From Collinsella sp. AF02-46-1 (GTDB taxonomy: Bacteria > Actinomycetota > Coriobacteriia > Coriobacteriales > Coriobacteriaceae): a stretch of DNA of 17,882 nt. The stretch spans positions 1 to 17,882 of the forward strand of contig CAKXKM010000037.1 in NCBI GenBank assembly GCA_934876235.1. Direction: 5' to 3'. The position numbers were made by a program, and so were the translations under genes. Every line of letters starts with the position of its first letter. Position 1 is the stretch's first letter. The notes beneath the pieces were generated by a model. The model was not told the DNA's origin and searched no databases. It saw only the letters and a list, made by a program, of their open reading frames with translations. This document shows positions 1 to 7,025 of this stretch, in pieces.

Positions 1-9
1 GCCTTGCAG

Positions 10-1686
10 CTACGAGAGCGACGTTCTCAGCAACTCGTTGAAGAGCTTCGGGTTGCCCTTGCCGCGGCTCGCCTTCATGCACTGGCCTACCAAAAAGCCG
101 ATGACCTTCTGGTTGCCGTCACGATACTGCTGCGCCTGATCGGCACAGTTTGCCAGCACCTCGTCCACGATCGGCTGCAGCGCGCCGGCATCGCTCACCT
201 GACGCATGCCGCGCTCGTCGACGATCTTGTTGGGATCGTCGCCGGTCTGAGCCATGGCCTCAAAGACCTCGTGCGCCTGATTGGAGCTGATGGCATCGGT
301 CGCCAGCAGCTTGGCGAGTGCCGCCACCTGAGCCGGCGCGATGCCGGACTCGGCGAGCGACACGCCCGCGCCCTTAAGGTAGGCGATCATCTCGTTGACC
401 AGCAGGTTTGCGACCGTCTGGGCCTCCTTGCCGGCCATACCGGCAGCGGCGGCCTCAAAGAAGTCGGCAAACTCCGGGTCGCCGGCGATCTGCTCGGCGT
501 CGGCCGCCTTAATGCCAAAGTCGGCCTCAAAACGGACGCGCTTGGCATCGGGCAGCTCGGGGATCTCGCCACGGCAGCGGTCGATAAACTCGTCGTCCAG
601 GTCGAACGGCGCCAGGTCGGGGTCGGGGAACAGACGATAGTCGTCGGCCGTCTCCTTCACACGCATGACCACGGTGCGCTTGCGGCTGGGCTCCCAGTGG
701 CGGGTCTCCTGGTAGATAATGCCGCCCTCCTCGAGCACCTCGGCCTGGCGGCAGATCTCGTAGGCAAGGCCATCGTGCAGACTCTTAAACGAGTTAAGGT
801 TCTTGAGCTCGGTCTTGGTGCCCAGCTTGGTCTCGCCACGGCGGCGCAGCGACACGTTGCCGTCGCAGCGCATGGAGCCCTTCTCCATGGAGCAGTCCGA
901 AATGCCCAGCGTCACAAAGATGCGACGGAGCTTCTCCATAAACAGGCGCGCTTCCTCGGGCGTGCGCAGATCGGGCTCAGTCACGAGCTCAATCAAAGGC
1001 GTGCCGCAGCGGTTGTAGTCGACGAGCGACTCGGCCGCGGCGGTAATGCGGCCCTCGGCGCCGCCCACGTGAACCATCTTGGCGGCGTCCTCCTCCATGT
1101 GGATGCGCAGGATGCGGATGGGCACCGTGTAGGAACCGTCCTCGCGACGCTCGGGCATCTGCAGGTTAGACGCATCGTAGCTGGCCAGGTGACCGGCGCG
1201 CTGGTTGCCCTCGCGCATGGTCGACGTCATGGACGTGGACAGGCCCTCGGCGTTGGCCGAAGCACTCGCCAGACTCTGAGCCTCGGCCTCGCCAAACGCG
1301 CAGTCGGGGCGCTCGGCGGCACCGCGACCGGTCACGTCCAGGTCCAGGTGACCGTACATGGCAAAGGCGACCGGACCCTGCGTGGTCTGGAAGTTCTTGG
1401 CCATGTCGGGATAGAAGTAGTGCTTGCGGTAGAACATCGAGTGGCGCTGGATCTCGCAGTTGGTGGCAAGACCGGCCTTGACGATGCTCTCGATGGCGCG
1501 CTTGTTGGGCACCGGCAGGGCGCCGGGCAGGCCCAGGCACACCGGGCACACGTTGGCGTTGGGCTCGTCATCGTGGCTGAGCTTGCAGTTGCAGAACATC
1601 TTGGTATCGAGTGCGGTGAGCTCGGCATGGATCTCCAGGCCGATCACGGCCTCCCAATCCTGCAGGACCTCGGAAAGCTCCTTCAT
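10..1686 (-). CDS. gatB: Aspartyl/glutamyl-tRNA(Asn/Gln) amidotransferase subunit B
   Basis: GatB binds misacylated Glu-tRNA(Gln) or Asp-tRNA(Asn), phosphorylates the attached acid with ATP and, using ammonia from GatA, makes the amide, so cells lacking GlnRS or AsnRS can charge these tRNAs. The frame encodes 558 residues. It opens with the family signature WEAVIGLEIHAEL (residues 11-23), followed by a likely zinc site of C32, C34, C47 and C50 (FCNC...CPVC), then YPDMAKNFQ and RIHMEEDA (194-201). The tRNA-binding helical/YqeY-like tail ends in GNPKLFNELL. The protein is longer than the usual 475-500 residues because about 65 residues (about 119-186) are inserted before the RIHMEED strand. Its ATG shares one base with the gatA stop (TAATG at 1684-1688), so translation is probably coupled. 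It is the last gene of the gatCAB operon and the stop lies inside the window. The identification is secure. Confidence 0.97.
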   Translation of the reverse strand: MKELSEVLQDWEAVIGLEIHAELTALDTKMFCNCKLSHDDEPNANVCPVCLGLPGALPVPNKRAIESIVKAGLATNCEIQRHSMFYRKHYFYPDMAKNFQTTQGPVAFAMYGHLDLDVTGRGAAERPDCAFGEAEAQSLASASANAEGLSTSMTSTMREGNQRAGHLASYDASNLQMPERREDGSYTVPIRILRIHMEEDAAKMVHVGGAEGRITAAAESLVDYNRCGTPLIELVTEPDLRTPEEARLFMEKLRRIFVTLGISDCSMEKGSMRCDGNVSLRRRGETKLGTKTELKNLNSFKSLHDGLAYEICRQAEVLEEGGIIYQETRHWEPSRKRTVVMRVKETADDYRLFPDPDLAPFDLDDEFIDRCRGEIPELPDAKRVRFEADFGIKAADAEQIAGDPEFADFFEAAAAGMAGKEAQTVANLLVNEMIAYLKGAGVSLAESGIAPAQVAALAKLLATDAISSNQAHEVFEAMAQTGDDPNKIVDERGMRQVSDAGALQPIVDEVLANCADQAQQYRDGNQKVIGFLVGQCMKASRGKGNPKLFNELLRTSLS

Positions 1687-3200
1687 TACAGCTCGCCTCC
1701 CTTCCCGGCAAAATCGGGCGCGACGGAAAGCGCGGGCGCACCCGTGGCGGCATCGGCAAAGCCGCGCTCCAGGGCGCGGGCAAACGTGAGCAGCTGACGG
1801 TCCTTAAACGCCGGACCCACCAGCTGGGCAGAAACGGGCAGCTGAGTATCCTCGCCCAGGCCCAGCGGCACCGAGATACCGCCGTTGCCGCAAATGTTGA
1901 GCGAAATGGTGTACAGGTCGGAGAGGTACATCTGCGTGGGGTCGCTGATCTCGCCAAACTTAAAGGCCGTGCGCGGCGAGGCGGGCATGAGGATGGTGTC
2001 CACCTTGGCATACGCGGCGTCGTAGTCCTGTGTGATGAGCGTGCGGGCCTTTTGCGCGGCGTAGTAGTACTTGTCGTACACGCCCGAGCTCAGCAGGTAG
2101 GCGCCGAGCATCTGACGGCGCTTGGCCTCGGCGCCAAAGCCGTGGGCGCGCGAAAGCGAGCTCTGGTCGGACAGGTTGGCGCAGCCCTCCTCCTGATAGC
2201 CGTAGCGAATGCCGTCGAAGCGAGCCAGGTTGGAGAACGCCTCAGCCGGGCCGATAACGTAGTAGGCGGCGATGGCGGCGTCCAGGTGCGGCAGGTCGAC
2301 CTCGACCAGCTCGGCACCCTGGTTCTGCAGCTCCTGGGCGGCGCGCTGAACAGCAGCCTTGACCTCGGGCGTCAGGCCCTCGGCCTCCATAAACGCGGGG
2401 ATGATGCCCACGCGCCTACCCTCGATGCTGTCGTTGAGATGCTCGGTAAAGTCGACGGCGCAATCCTGGCTGGTACAGTCGTACGGATCGTGGCCCGCAC
2501 CGGTAAGCGCGTTCATGGCCAGCGCGACATCCTCGACCGTGCGGCCGAAGGGGCCAACCTGGTCGAGCGACGAGCCGAAGGCGACCACGCCGTAACGGCT
2601 CACGGCGCCATACGTGGGCTTAAAGCCCACCACGCCGCACAGCGACGCCGGCTGGCGAATGGAGCCGCCGGTGTCCGAGCCCAGCGAGAGCGCGACCTCG
2701 CCCGCGGCGACGGCGGCAGCGGAGCCACCCGAGGAGCCGCCGGGCACGCGCTCGGTATCCCAGGGGTTGTTAGTGCGATGGAACGCCGAACTCTCGGTGG
2801 AGCTGCCAAAGGCAAACTCGTCCATGTTGGCCTTGCCCATGGGCAGGCAGCCGGCGTCGAGCATACGCTGGACGCAGGTGGCGGTGTAGACGCTCTGGTA
2901 GTTCTCGAGCATGCGGGAAGCGCAGGTGGTGCGCGTGCCCACAAGGTTCATGTTGTCCTTGATGGCCAGCGGCACGCCCGCAAGCGGGGGCAGCGGCTTG
3001 CCTGCGGCACGGTCGGCATCCACGCGCGCAGCGGCCTCGAGCGCAAGCTCGGGCGCCACCTGCAGGAATGCCTGGACCCCGCCCTCGCGCGCCTCGATGG
3101 CGGCAAGGGAGGCCTGGGCCACCTCGGTAGCGGTAAAGTCGCCGGCGGCAACGCCTGCGGCGATCTGGACGGCGGTAAGGGAATCGAAGCTTAGCGCCAT
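1686..3200 (-). CDS. gatA: Aspartyl/glutamyl-tRNA(Asn/Gln) amidotransferase subunit A
   Basis: GatA is the glutaminase subunit of GatCAB. It releases ammonia from glutamine and channels it to GatB. The 504-residue product is an amidase-signature enzyme with a Lys-cisSer-Ser triad. K81 lies in LAIKDNM, S156 in VPGGSSGGS and S180 in GSDTGGSIR, the same spacing as in well-studied GatA proteins. FKPTYGAVSRYG follows at 193-204. Length is normal for the family and no residue looks lost. The start ATG overlaps the gatC stop by one base (TAATG at 3198-3202) and its own stop overlaps the gatB start, so the three subunits are made from one tightly coupled message. The identification is secure. Confidence 0.98.
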   Translation of the reverse strand: MALSFDSLTAVQIAAGVAAGDFTATEVAQASLAAIEAREGGVQAFLQVAPELALEAAARVDADRAAGKPLPPLAGVPLAIKDNMNLVGTRTTCASRMLENYQSVYTATCVQRMLDAGCLPMGKANMDEFAFGSSTESSAFHRTNNPWDTERVPGGSSGGSAAAVAAGEVALSLGSDTGGSIRQPASLCGVVGFKPTYGAVSRYGVVAFGSSLDQVGPFGRTVEDVALAMNALTGAGHDPYDCTSQDCAVDFTEHLNDSIEGRRVGIIPAFMEAEGLTPEVKAAVQRAAQELQNQGAELVEVDLPHLDAAIAAYYVIGPAEAFSNLARFDGIRYGYQEEGCANLSDQSSLSRAHGFGAEAKRRQMLGAYLLSSGVYDKYYYAAQKARTLITQDYDAAYAKVDTILMPASPRTAFKFGEISDPTQMYLSDLYTISLNICGNGGISVPLGLGEDTQLPVSAQLVGPAFKDRQLLTFARALERGFADAATGAPALSVAPDFAGKGGEL

Positions 3201-3511
3201 TACTCGCTCTCCCCCTCTCCCAAAATGGACGGCACACGGAAGTAACGCTCGCGCGCGCTGCCAGCGTTTTCGAGCGCGACGTCAAGCGGCAGGTCGCGTT
3301 CGGGCTCACGCAGGTCGTCGCCCATCACGTTGGACAGGCTTCCGATGGGATGGAACGTGGGCTCCACGTTGGGCAAGTCATATTGCAAGACGGGCTCGAG
3401 CATCTGGACGGCGTCGTTCATGTAGGACGTCATCTGGGTGAGCTCGTCATCGGTCAGTGCGATCTTTGCGTACTCGGCGATGCCGCGCACGTCTTTCTCG
3501 CTGAGTGCCAT
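3200..3511 (-). CDS. gatC: Aspartyl/glutamyl-tRNA(Asn/Gln) amidotransferase subunit C
   Basis: GatC is the small scaffold subunit that wraps around GatA and holds it to GatB. The product is 103 residues, typical for the family. It starts with an N-terminal helix (VRGIAEYAKIALTDDEL) and carries an extended middle section ending in the usual proline-rich LREPERDLPLDVALENA and YFRVPSIL. I place the start at 3511 rather than at the ATG at 3529, because the purine-rich GGAAGGGAG lies between them and is well spaced as a ribosome-binding site for the downstream ATG; the longer version would only add MRKGAP. It is the first gene of gatCAB, with its own promoter about 35 bp upstream, and it lies 119 bp after the sortase gene. 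Confidence 0.95.
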   Translation of the reverse strand: MALSEKDVRGIAEYAKIALTDDELTQMTSYMNDAVQMLEPVLQYDLPNVEPTFHPIGSLSNVMGDDLREPERDLPLDVALENAGSARERYFRVPSILGEGESE

Positions 3512-3546
3512 AGGCGCTCCCTTCCGCATAACAGATAAACCGCTCT

Positions 3547-3552
3547 AGTATA
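3547..3552 (-). promoter_or_regulatory. Probable -10 element of the gatCAB promoter
   Basis: On the minus strand the hexamer TATACT lies about 35 bp upstream of the gatC ATG, which would leave a leader of roughly 30 nt. I see no convincing TTGACA-like element at the expected distance. Its position in the 119-bp gap after the sortase stop suggests that gatCAB is transcribed independently of the sortase. Confidence 0.5.
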
Positions 3553-3630
3553 CAAGGCAACGCCGCTTGGAGCAGGTGCTTTACCCAAATGCAGCGAAAA
3601 CGTAACGAGGGCGGCGGTTTGGGACAACTT

Positions 3631-4569
3631 CTATGCCGAGGCCTTTGCCTTGCGGCGCTTGCGGACCGCGTGGATCACGATGTCCAGCAGCAACAGCGCA
3701 ATGGCCACAACCACGATGAGCACGGCAAACTCGCGCTTGCCCCAGTGGCGGCCGGCCAGCGACTTTTGCTTGTCAACGTCCTTTTTGTTGTACTTGGTTC
3801 GCACGCAATGCACCAGCAGGCGGTGGTCGTTCACGCCGTAGGGCGTGCAGGTAACGAGCGTCACCTTGTCGGCGCCGGGCTCGATAGTCAGCGACTCCAT
3901 CTCCTCGGGCAGTACCACCTCGGAGTCCACCATCTTGTAGGCAAGCGTCTTGTTCATGGTGTGCAGCAGCACCAGGTCGCCGGGCTCCAGCGAGTGGATG
4001 TCGTCGAACATGCTCAGGTTGCGCATACCCGAGTGCGCGGTGAGCACGCAATGCGTCGAGGTGCCGCCCACCGGCAGGCTCGTGCCCTCCAAGTGGCCGA
4101 CACCCGCCATGAGGACCTCCTCGCTCGTGCCATGGTAGATGGGCATGCTCACGTCGATGGAGGGGATCTCGACCCAGCTCATCATGGGGTCGCGGTCAAA
4201 GATGAGCTGCTGGGCGTAGGGCTCGATCTGGTCGGCGGGAAGCTCGGTGGCCTCGCCGGCAAGTTGCTCGTTATAGGAGCGCGCCTGGAGCAGGATGCGC
4301 TCGCGCTCCTCGGCAGACAGCGCGTCCACGGTGCTGGACACGGTGCTGATCTGGTTGAACACGCCCGAGGCCTCGAGCCGGTCCAAGATCCACGGCCAAG
4401 TCATAAGGCCCACGCCGATAAGGATGATGACGATGGTGATGAGCCGGTCGGCCCAGCGCGGCAGCCGCTTGCGACGGCGCTTGGGCTTTGGTTGAGGTTT
4501 GGGCTGAGGGCTTGAGCCGCCGTTGTCCGCGGCGTTATTGCTCTTCATATGTTTGGCGCCCTGCACCAT
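3631..4569 (-). CDS. srtC: Class C (pilin-polymerising) sortase
   Basis: This membrane transpeptidase cleaves pilin sorting signals between Thr and Gly and joins the Thr to a lysine of the next pilin. The 312-residue protein has a basic, proline-rich cytoplasmic start (PQPKPQPKPKRRRKR, 21-35), a membrane helix at about 42-60, the sortase barrel, and a second helix at about 281-301 with a basic tail. This two-helix topology is typical of class C. Catalytic residues are H179 (LTAHSGM), C241 (TLVTCTPYG) and R250 (NDHRLLV); YHGTSEEVL and GHLEGTSLPVGG are class C hallmarks. The usual DPW/DPF lid is not evident; the closest string is DRDPMMSW (125-132). The start at 4569 is supported by AGAGGAG nine bases upstream; the ATG at 4548 is less well placed. 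A terminator separates it from the pilin genes, so it probably has its own promoter. Confidence 0.93.
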   Translation of the reverse strand: MVQGAKHMKSNNAADNGGSSPQPKPQPKPKRRRKRLPRWADRLITIVIILIGVGLMTWPWILDRLEASGVFNQISTVSSTVDALSAEERERILLQARSYNEQLAGEATELPADQIEPYAQQLIFDRDPMMSWVEIPSIDVSMPIYHGTSEEVLMAGVGHLEGTSLPVGGTSTHCVLTAHSGMRNLSMFDDIHSLEPGDLVLLHTMNKTLAYKMVDSEVVLPEEMESLTIEPGADKVTLVTCTPYGVNDHRLLVHCVRTKYNKKDVDKQKSLAGRHWGKREFAVLIVVVAIALLLLDIVIHAVRKRRKAKASA

Positions 4570-4595
4570 CGCCGGTCACTCCTCTACAGCTCAGG

Positions 4596-4607
4596 TTGTC
4601 TAAACAA
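4596..4607. promoter_or_regulatory. Candidate operator TTGTCTAAACAA at the sortase promoter
   Basis: This near-perfect palindrome, read on the minus strand as TTGTTTAGACAA, directly follows the -10 hexamer of the sortase gene. Eleven bases match the palindrome at 12061-12071 in the pilus promoter with one difference. A shared regulator for the pilus subunits and their sortase is inferred, not shown. Confidence 0.35.
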
Positions 4608-4613
4608 ATAATA
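4608..4613 (-). promoter_or_regulatory. Probable -10 element of the sortase promoter
   Basis: The minus strand reads TATTAT here, which would put a start site near 4601 and a leader of about 32 nt before the sortase ATG. No good -35 hexamer is visible at 16-18 bp. A palindromic motif lies immediately downstream over the predicted start site. Confidence 0.4.
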
Positions 4614-4732
4614 GCCGAATCGCGAGCTTCCGCGCCGGACAACACAGCTAGACAGCATTGTGCGGCGCGAGCATAGGCCAGCATTTGCGTTTTCAAAATG
4701 TCCCGGATCGGCGGGGCGATTCGGGATACAAT

Positions 4733-4837
4733 GTCAACAGAAAACGACGCACCCCGCGTAAGTACTTAGGAGCGCGGGCAGCCTAGTTTTCAGCTTTAGT
4801 TAAATGCCCGGGATCCGACCCCCGGGCATTCTTATTT
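4733..4837 (+). ncRNA. Candidate structured small RNA between pilus operon and sortase gene
   Basis: No open frame of interest lies here, but the stretch folds well. On the plus strand a -10-like TACAAT (4727-4732) is followed by GAAAAC (4740-4745) pairing with GTTTTC (4786-4791). This encloses CCCGCG (4753-4758) pairing with CGCGGG (4773-4778), with the palindrome TAAGTACTTA in its loop. Next comes a 10-bp stem, AATGCCCGGG (4803-4812) with CCCGGGCATT (4821-4830), followed by the U-rich CTTATTT. This has the form of a roughly 100-nt RNA with an intrinsic terminator. I do not recognise the family, no clear -35 is seen, and the same pairings could form in a minus-strand sortase leader. Confidence 0.33.
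4803..4837 (+). terminator. Strong hairpin with a weak U-rich tail (plus strand)
   Basis: A perfect 10-bp GC-rich stem with an 8-nt loop (4803-4812 with 4821-4830) is followed by CTTATTT on the plus strand and by no T run on the minus strand. It would suit the end of the candidate small RNA. A second 8-bp hairpin (ATTTGCGC at 4834-4841 with GCGCAAAT at 4847-4854) follows at once. Confidence 0.4.
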
Positions 4838-4973
4838 GCGCTTGCGGCGCAAATGCCTTCTACCGTCCGCACCGCGCGTGCGCCTACGGACCTTAATCCG
4901 AACCTCATACGAGTCAAGAAACGCGATGACGAACGTACCCGCATCGGACGGTGGAGGCTGGCTGCGTTATCCC

Positions 4974-5016
4974 AAAAAACGGGGCAGACTCCAGTGCGGA
5001 GTCTGCCCCGAAAAAA
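4974..5016 (-). terminator. Intrinsic terminator of the pilus operon
   Basis: A perfect 13-bp stem (4980-4992 with 4998-5010) with a 5-nt loop is followed on the minus strand by six T (4979-4974), about 95 bp after the backbone pilin stop. This is a textbook Rho-independent terminator and should stop most pilin transcription before the sortase gene. On the plus strand the stem is flanked by A runs on both sides, so it should work only for minus-strand transcripts. Confidence 0.9.
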
Positions 5017-5110
5017 GAATGGCAAAGCAAGAACGTCGATGGACGAGAAAAGTGTCCGCAAGTCTCATGGCCATCACATCCCACCTGCCAAAGGGATGGG
5101 TGAGCGAGCG

Positions 5111-6904
5111 TTATTCCTGCTCGGACTCCTCAGCCTGCTTACGGCTGCGGATGAGATGCGCCACGCCGATGCACAGAACCGCGCCACCAGCGATCCAAGT
5201 GAAGGTCACGCCGTTGAGACCGGTCAGCGGGAGGCCGACGGACTTGGTGTTGCCGACGTTGATGGTGATCTCACCGGTAGCGGCGTTGGTGCCGGTGCCA
5301 TCCGTACCGGTCAGCTTATTGTCTCCGTCATTGCCGTCGAGCTTACCGAAGGCGATGTCGGTGCGGCCCTCGTCGTCCTTGGAAACCGCCGCCGTGAGGC
5401 CCGTCACCTTCATGCTTGCGTCATCATACGTCGCGGTGATGGTGAAAGTGAAGGGGTTGGCCTTGGTGTACTTCTCATTGGGAGCCTGGACCTCGGTCAC
5501 CTTGTAGGAGCCTTCATCGAGACCTTTCACGGCAATCTGGCCATTATCGCCAGACGTGAACTTCACGTAACCGGGAAGGCTGGTGGTGCCGGCAACGGTC
5601 ACGAGCTGGCCCGCGACGACGCCCGCAGTGGGGTCGTCCTTCGAGGCGATATACTGGTCTTGAGTGTTCGCATCATCGGACTGGATGGTGAAGACGGCGC
5701 CCGCAAGGCCCCTCTCGGTGCCCTGGTCGACCTTGTTGAGGTTGAGCTTGAACGCGAAGTCGGCGACGGTATCCTCGATCGTCTCGCCCGTGCCCTCGGC
5801 ATACGGGTTGTTGGAGTACTCGAGCTTGACGGTGTTGGGGTTACCGCCCTTGTTGCCGTCGGTTGCGTTGCCGATCACGGCGTTGCCGTTGAGCTTGGCC
5901 TTGTAAAGGACAACGATCTTGGTGTCGGCGTTCACGTCACTGACGTCCTTGAGGCCCTTCTTACCGTCTCCGGTCTTGAACTCGACCGTCAGCGTGTTGT
6001 TGTTGCTAGCATCAGCATCCGTCACGGTATAATTGCTCGACTCAATCTCGCTGTAAGTCTCGCCGTTCAGCGCGTACACCTTAACCGAGCCTTTGACATA
6101 GTCAAGGCCATTGGAGAGCCCGTCGGTGAACTTGTAAGCATACGTGCCAAAGGTAGCGTAGTTGCTGGCGATCGTGCCGGTAAGCTTGTAGTTAACTTCC
6201 TGGCCGATCTGGGAATCGGCGACATCATTCCATTTGTTGGAGCCCTTGATGTCGGTGGCATCGGCGGCGTCGGCATCGTCGAGGACCTTCTTCTCGACAG
6301 TGGGCACGCCCTTCTTTGGCGTAACGGTCGTCGCGTTCACGCCGTCGATCACGGCGTAGACGGGAGAGGTGAACACATCGGTCGACTTGTCAGCAGGCTT
6401 ACCGGGAGTAGCGGTGAGGAAGAGCCAGTAGCCGGCGCCGAGTCCGGAAAGGGATGCACTGTCCTCGCTCGTCACCCTCCAGGCGGTGCTGCTCTTCAGG
6501 CCATCGGCGATTAGACTGAGAACGTTGTCGCTAGCAACCTTCGAATCGGTCCCGGTAACTTCAGATTTGGTGCTAAGCCAATCGGCAGCATCCTGTGCGT
6601 TCTCGCTATCGTAGGATGCATCCTTTGTCTTGATGGCATTTACGACAGCAGTTTGGGCTTCGGAGCTGGCCCATTCGATGCTACTCACCGTCGTATTCCC
6701 ACCGGTCGTCGTGACCTTTGCCTTGAAGATCTGGATACCCTTATAGGTCGTGGACGCAGCGTAATCGGCGTCCTCGAACGTGACGGTCGACCCCGTTCCC
6801 TCGGCGAACGCCATGGTCACCGGCGCCATCACGCCGCCGAAGCTCAGGGCTGCGGTGAGGCCGGCGGTTACTGCCAAACGGGCGATATTCTTGGTTGTTT
6901 TCAT
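5111..6904 (-). CDS. Major (backbone) pilin, LPLTG-anchored, SpaA/isopeptide type
   Basis: This is probably the shaft subunit of a sortase-assembled pilus. The 597 residues begin with a Sec signal peptide (1-34, cleavage after MAFA). An N-terminal domain (about 40-190) ends in TVTPKKG (194-199), which sits where other backbone pilins carry the YPK lysine used for polymerisation. A middle isopeptide (D2-like) domain runs from VEKKV (203-207) to VKLEYSNNP (359-367), and a CnaB-like domain (about 384-520) has the E-box YKVTEVQAP (E471). The sorting signal is LPLTG (558-562), followed by a hydrophobic helix and a tail that begins basic (RSRKQ) and ends acidic. The canonical Tyr of YPK is replaced by Thr, so the polymerising lysine (K197 or K198) is inferred. 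The ATG has AAGAGGT 6 nt upstream, inside a small hairpin. The leader contains a run of ten C. A strong terminator follows. Confidence 0.9.
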   Translation of the reverse strand: MKTTKNIARLAVTAGLTAALSFGGVMAPVTMAFAEGTGSTVTFEDADYAASTTYKGIQIFKAKVTTTGGNTTVSSIEWASSEAQTAVVNAIKTKDASYDSENAQDAADWLSTKSEVTGTDSKVASDNVLSLIADGLKSSTAWRVTSEDSASLSGLGAGYWLFLTATPGKPADKSTDVFTSPVYAVIDGVNATTVTPKKGVPTVEKKVLDDADAADATDIKGSNKWNDVADSQIGQEVNYKLTGTIASNYATFGTYAYKFTDGLSNGLDYVKGSVKVYALNGETYSEIESSNYTVTDADASNNNTLTVEFKTGDGKKGLKDVSDVNADTKIVVLYKAKLNGNAVIGNATDGNKGGNPNTVKLEYSNNPYAEGTGETIEDTVADFAFKLNLNKVDQGTERGLAGAVFTIQSDDANTQDQYIASKDDPTAGVVAGQLVTVAGTTSLPGYVKFTSGDNGQIAVKGLDEGSYKVTEVQAPNEKYTKANPFTFTITATYDDASMKVTGLTAAVSKDDEGRTDIAFGKLDGNDGDNKLTGTDGTGTNAATGEITINVGNTKSVGLPLTGLNGVTFTWIAGGAVLCIGVAHLIRSRKQAEESEQE

Positions 6905-6910
6905 GTTGGG

Positions 6911-6927
6911 ACCTCTTTCTTGGAGGT
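6911..6927 (-). promoter_or_regulatory. Small hairpin covering the backbone pilin ribosome-binding site
   Basis: On the minus-strand RNA, ACCUC (6927-6923) can pair with GAGGU (6915-6911) across a 7-nt loop. GAGGU is the Shine-Dalgarno sequence of the backbone pilin gene, six bases before its ATG. The stem is only 5 bp, so any effect on translation would be modest. Confidence 0.35.
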
Positions 6928-7011
6928 TGCTTTAATTCTCGTCATCACCAAAAGTCAGCAGGCTCATTTCCCTGCGCTCTAATCGCTACGGAGGCAGTAC
7001 GCCACTGAGCA

Positions 7012-7021
7012 GGGGGGGGGG
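7012..7021. repeat. Homopolymer of ten G (C10 on the coding strand) in the backbone pilin leader
   Basis: Ten consecutive G on the plus strand lie 4 bp after the ancillary pilin stop and about 108 bp before the backbone pilin ATG. Runs this long are prone to slipped-strand mispairing. The run is outside both reading frames, so length change could affect only transcription, RNA stability or coupling. TTGT directly precedes the C run on the coding strand and gives a weak -35-like TTGTCC, with CGTACT 18 bp further on as a poor -10. Confidence 0.9.
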
Positions 7022-7025
7022 ACAA

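Larger units (their letters stand above)
4570..5110. other. 541-bp intergenic region between backbone pilin and sortase
   Basis: This gap holds, in minus-strand order, the pilus-operon terminator (4974-5016), a stretch of about 70 bp with nothing recognisable (4900-4973), a run of stable hairpins (4740-4890), about 90 bp without obvious signals, and the sortase promoter and leader (4570-4613). The only sizeable minus-strand frame (4783-5061) runs through the terminator and has no ribosome-binding site, so I do not call a gene. Confidence 0.6.

Noticed and set aside
4..1797. Plus-strand open frame of 597 codons opposite gatB, and similar long plus frames at 2052-3194, 4853-6514, 7587-8780 and 8551-9864
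   Set aside because: They are antisense shadows of GC-rich minus-strand genes with clear family motifs, and their translations are low-complexity Val/Gly/Ala/His/Arg-rich strings with no recognisable domain.
3288..3300. Insertion sequences, tRNA or rRNA genes anywhere in the window
   Set aside because: No transposase motif, no tRNA cloverleaf with a TTCGA arm and no rRNA signature was found on either strand; the coordinates given are only a placeholder for the whole window.
4783..5061. Minus-strand frame of 92 codons in the gap after the backbone pilin
   Set aside because: It runs through the terminator stem and the hairpin cluster, lacks a ribosome-binding site and resembles no protein I know.
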